Origin: DATDRQ01 sp035291645
Lineage (GTDB): Bacteria; Chloroflexota; Anaerolineae; Anaerolineales; UBA4823
Assembly (NCBI GenBank): GCA_035291645.1
Contig: DATDRQ010000121.1
Coordinates: 1-23,647, forward strand
Direction: 5' to 3'
Length of the DNA stretch: 23,647 nucleotides
Made by a program: the position numbers and the translations under genes. Below, piece after piece: positions 21,301-23,647 of this stretch (the stretch's first letter is position 1; every line of letters starts with the position of its first letter). The notes beneath the pieces are model-generated. The model was not told the DNA's origin, made no database searches, and worked only from the letters and a program-made list of their open reading frames with translations.

Positions 21301-22623
21301 TTACATCATCATATTCAGCGGTTCTTCGAGATATTTGGCCATCGCCTGCATGAACCTGGCTGCTTCTGCACCGTCGCTAACCCGGTGGTCTGCCGAGATC
21401 GTGGCCTTCATCCGCATTCCGGGTTTAATCTCCCCACCTTCGACAACCGGGACTTCCCGCACCGATCCAATCGCCAGGATAGCTGCTTCAGGCGGGTTGA
21501 TGATGGCGATGAATTCCGCCACGTCGAACATCCCCAGGTTGCTGGTAGAGAAAGTCGATCCCTCGATATCATCGGGCTTAACCTTGCCTTCCTTGACCCG
21601 GGAAGCCATCGTGCGCACTTCGGCAGAAATCTGCCGCAGGGTCTTCTGATCGGCATCCCGGCAAACCACGGTCAGCAGGCCGTTTTCGACGGCGACCGCC
21701 ACGCCGATATTGATGTGGCCGAACCGGATCACCTGGTTGTTTTTCTCATCCAAGGCAGCGTTCAGGTTCGGGAACTCGCGCAGGGTCAGGGCAGCCGCTT
21801 TCACGAGGAAATCGTTCACGGAGATTTTTTCTCCTTCGGGGAGCAGCCCATTCAGCTGGGCGCGCAGCTTCATCATGTTCGCCATGTCGTATTCATGGGT
21901 GACGTAGAAGTGCGGGATCTGCTGCTTGGCCTGGACCATGCGGCGCCCGACCGCACCGCGCAGGCGACTGAGCAGTATCTTCTGATCCTCGCGTGGCTCC
22001 CATATAGGAATGGCGACCGGTGCAACGGGAGCGCCGGCAGGCGCAGGTCCCGGTGCGGGGGCAGCTGGCTGCGGCGCTTCGAGGGCGGCTTCCACGTCCG
22101 CCCGGACGATCCGGCCGCGCGGTCCCGATCCTTTCACTAGCCGAATATCGATGCCCTGCTCTTCTGCCATTCTGCGGGCCAGCGGGGAAGCGCGCACACC
22201 TCCCGGATACTGCCCATCCCCCGGTGTGGTCTCTGGAGCCGGTGCTTCCGCAGCCGGGGTTGGCTGCATCTTCGGTGATTCGGCTTCAGGGGACTGTTCC
22301 AATGTCGCTTCCGCTGCGGTTGGCAGCGGCGCTTTGGCAGGCGCACCCTCTCCTAATAATCCCTGTACATCGATCTCCTCGTCGGGGGAGCCGATCACGG
22401 CAATTGGGGTGTTGACCGGGACTATGGCGCCTTCTTCCACTAAATGGCGGCGTAAGGTACCGGTAAAGGTTGACTCGACCTCGACCGTGGCTTTATCGGT
22501 CTCGATCTCCGCCAGGACCGCGCCTTTTTCCACAGGTTTGCCTTCTGCGATTACCCATCGAACCAGGGTGCCTTCAGCCATGTCGAAACCCAGCTTTGGC
22601 ATGCTGACAACCTCAGCCATCAA
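21301..22623 (-). CDS. pdhC: 2-oxo acid dehydrogenase E2 (probably pyruvate dehydrogenase dihydrolipoyl acetyltransferase)
   Basis: 440 residues. One lipoyl domain (about 3-80) has its lipoylated lysine K44 in EIETDKATVEVES. An Ala/Pro-rich linker follows, then the peripheral subunit-binding domain (143-181, RASPLARRMAEEQGI and GPRGRIVRADVEAAL), a second linker, and the catalytic domain (about 212-436). Catalytic residues are His413 and Asp417 in ADHRVSDGAEAARF. It passes the acyl group from E1 to coenzyme A as the core of the complex. It overlaps the E1 beta stop by four bases (ATGA), so translation is coupled. An acetoin or branched-chain complex is possible; pyruvate is the best guess. No E3 gene lies in the window. 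Confidence 0.93.
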   Translation of the reverse strand: MMAEVVSMPKLGFDMAEGTLVRWVIAEGKPVEKGAVLAEIETDKATVEVESTFTGTLRRHLVEEGAIVPVNTPIAVIGSPDEEIDVQGLLGEGAPAKAPLPTAAEATLEQSPEAESPKMQPTPAAEAPAPETTPGDGQYPGGVRASPLARRMAEEQGIDIRLVKGSGPRGRIVRADVEAALEAPQPAAPAPGPAPAGAPVAPVAIPIWEPREDQKILLSRLRGAVGRRMVQAKQQIPHFYVTHEYDMANMMKLRAQLNGLLPEGEKISVNDFLVKAAALTLREFPNLNAALDEKNNQVIRFGHINIGVAVAVENGLLTVVCRDADQKTLRQISAEVRTMASRVKEGKVKPDDIEGSTFSTSNLGMFDVAEFIAIINPPEAAILAIGSVREVPVVEGGEIKPGMRMKATISADHRVSDGAEAARFMQAMAKYLEEPLNMMM

Positions 22624-23591
22624 AGCACCTCCTTGACCGCCTCGACCACGTCCTCCACCTGCGGGAGAGCCATCTGCTCGAGAGCCCGGTTATAGGGGAG
22701 GGGTACTTCTTTTTGAGCGACCCGTTTGATCGGGGCGTCGACGTAATCGAAAGCCTCTTCATAAAGGCGAGCGGCTACCTCCGATCCGACTCCATAGGAA
22801 CGCCAGCCCTCTTCGACGATTACCGCCCGATTGGTCTTCTTGAAGGATTCGAGGACAGGCTCCATATCCAGAGGGCGCAGGCTGCGCAAGTCGACGATCT
22901 CGACCTCGATCCCTTCTTTGGACAGCTGATCGGCAGCTTTTATCGAGACCTCGAGCATCTTCGAATAGGTGACGACGGTCACGTCACTCCCAGGACGGTG
23001 AATTTTCGATTTTCCCAACGGGACCGTGTAATCACCAGCAGGCACCTCGCCACGCACCTGGTAGAGGGTAGCGTGTTCAATGAACAGGATCGGGTCATCG
23101 GAGCGGATGGCCGCCTTAAGCATCCCCTTGGCATCCTCGGGTGTGCCAGGAGCGACCACCTTGAGGCCGGGGAAATGCGCGAAAATCGCATCCGGCGTCT
23201 GAGAATGGGTTGCACCCAGCTGGCGCCCGCCGCCCCCTGGGGTACGGATGACCAGTGGTATGGTGAACTGCCCGCCGAACATGTAGCGTAGTTTCGCGGC
23301 TTCATTGACGATGTGATCCATGGCAGCAAAGGCGAAGTTGATCGTCATCAGCTCCGCGACCGGTCGCAAGCCGGTCAAGGCGGCGCCGATGGCGCAGCCG
23401 ATGATGACGGATTCGGCGATCGGGGTATCCCGGACGCGTTTTTCTCCGAAATGATCGTAAAAGCCTTTGGTGACGGCATAAGTCCCACCCCACACGCCGA
23501 CTTCTTCCCCCATGATGAAGACTCGCTTATCGCGTTCCATTTCTTCCCACAAGGCCTGCGAGATGGCCTCACGCATGGTAATCTTTGCCAT
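22620..23591 (-). CDS. pdhB: 2-oxo acid dehydrogenase E1 component, beta subunit
   Basis: 323 residues, the usual length. Features are ITMREAISQALWEEMERD, FIMGEEVGVWGGTYAVTKG (thiamine-diphosphate-binding glutamate E30 region), DTPIAESVIIG, and VIRTPGGGGRQLGATHSQ in the middle. The transketolase C-terminal domain has VTVVTYSKML and EIVDLRSLRPLD. With E1 alpha it decarboxylates a 2-oxo acid and acylates the E2 lipoyl group. The gene sits between the end of an E1 alpha reading frame (stop at 23615) and E2 (ATGA overlap), the standard alpha-beta-E2 order. Confidence 0.95.
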   Translation of the reverse strand: MAKITMREAISQALWEEMERDKRVFIMGEEVGVWGGTYAVTKGFYDHFGEKRVRDTPIAESVIIGCAIGAALTGLRPVAELMTINFAFAAMDHIVNEAAKLRYMFGGQFTIPLVIRTPGGGGRQLGATHSQTPDAIFAHFPGLKVVAPGTPEDAKGMLKAAIRSDDPILFIEHATLYQVRGEVPAGDYTVPLGKSKIHRPGSDVTVVTYSKMLEVSIKAADQLSKEGIEVEIVDLRSLRPLDMEPVLESFKKTNRAVIVEEGWRSYGVGSEVAARLYEEAFDYVDAPIKRVAQKEVPLPYNRALEQMALPQVEDVVEAVKEVL

Positions 23592-23614
23592 AGGTTCGGA
23601 CTACTCCTACTCCT

Positions 23615-23647
23615 CTACTCTTCTGCGTAAATCCCAACAAACAGCTC
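23615..23647 (-). CDS. Probable E1 alpha subunit, last codons only
   Basis: On the minus strand one frame reads ELFVGIYAEE and then TAG (23617-23615). This resembles the acidic tail of pyruvate dehydrogenase E1 alpha subunits, which often end in a VYAE-like sequence. It is 23 bases upstream of the E1 beta start, where E1 alpha is expected. Only ten residues are inside the window, so the call leans on gene order. Confidence 0.6.
   Translation of the reverse strand, partial: ELFVGIYAEE

Noticed and set aside
21385..22140. 251-codon open frame on + across the E2 gene
   Set aside because: It is antisense to the clearly conserved E2 coding sequence. The composition reflects the E2 codons and Ala/Pro linkers, and no domain or ribosome site supports it.
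22010..22636. 208-codon open frame on + opposite the E2 linker and lipoyl region
   Set aside because: It is a Gly/Ala/Ser-rich antisense reading of the Ala/Pro linker; the minus-strand protein has complete domains.
1..23647. tRNA, rRNA, CRISPR, defence system or transposase genes
   Set aside because: Reading both strands gave no tRNA-like cloverleaf motifs in the gaps, no regularly spaced repeats, and no transposase or nuclease-type defence signatures among the real genes.

Overview
The window looks like chromosomal DNA of a free-living bacterium, most likely of the Chloroflexota (Anaerolineae-like). This rests on the gene set rather than on a marker gene: a CpXC-domain protein with a long helical tail, a Ser/Thr kinase beside an FHA/winged-helix protein, GAF-PAS histidine kinase, PstS-like mini-lipoprotein, and moderate GC content. 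Genes are tightly packed, with no gene-free stretch over 300 bases; the longest, 1480-1716, holds two promoters and a palindromic repeat. No rRNA, tRNA, CRISPR array or intact transposase was seen.

Left part (1-8525). The 3' end of recJ (+) converges on a family 2 glycosyltransferase (-). A short intergenic region follows with an extended -10 promoter for each direction and a 93-bp MITE-like element built around a perfect 21-bp hairpin. It leads into a five-gene + strand run: AAA ATPase with an N-terminal winged-helix-like part, glycerophosphodiester phosphodiesterase, threonine/serine dehydratase-like PLP enzyme, lone CoA-transferase beta-type subunit (ATGA overlap), and a secreted, membrane-anchored glycoside hydrolase family 3 protein.

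Middle part (8533-11829). A tail-anchored Ser/Thr protein kinase (-) and an FHA + OmpR-type winged-helix protein (+) diverge from overlapping -10 boxes, suggesting a phospho-signalling pair. Downstream on + lie an ATP-grasp ligase and a 91-codon ORF that looks like only the C-terminal end of an esterase.

Right-middle (11831-17164). A minus-strand operon reads: class III aminotransferase, soluble GAF-PAS histidine kinase, CpXC protein, UDP-GlcNAc 2-epimerase (wecB). Stops and starts overlap or nearly touch throughout. It diverges from tgt, uppP and a PstS-like lipoprotein on + (17268-20107).

Right end (20160-23647). A minus-strand operon carries the end of E1 alpha, then E1 beta and E2 of a 2-oxo acid (probably pyruvate) dehydrogenase, then a DinB-like protein and an unrecognised 189-residue protein.

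The genes are mostly housekeeping, envelope and signalling functions. No complete new defence or mobile system was found. The best leads are the hairpin element in the ATPase leader, the kinase/FHA-winged-helix pair with its shared promoter core, the GH3 protein that lacks the usual NagZ catalytic His motif, and the esterase remnant beside the ATP-grasp gene.
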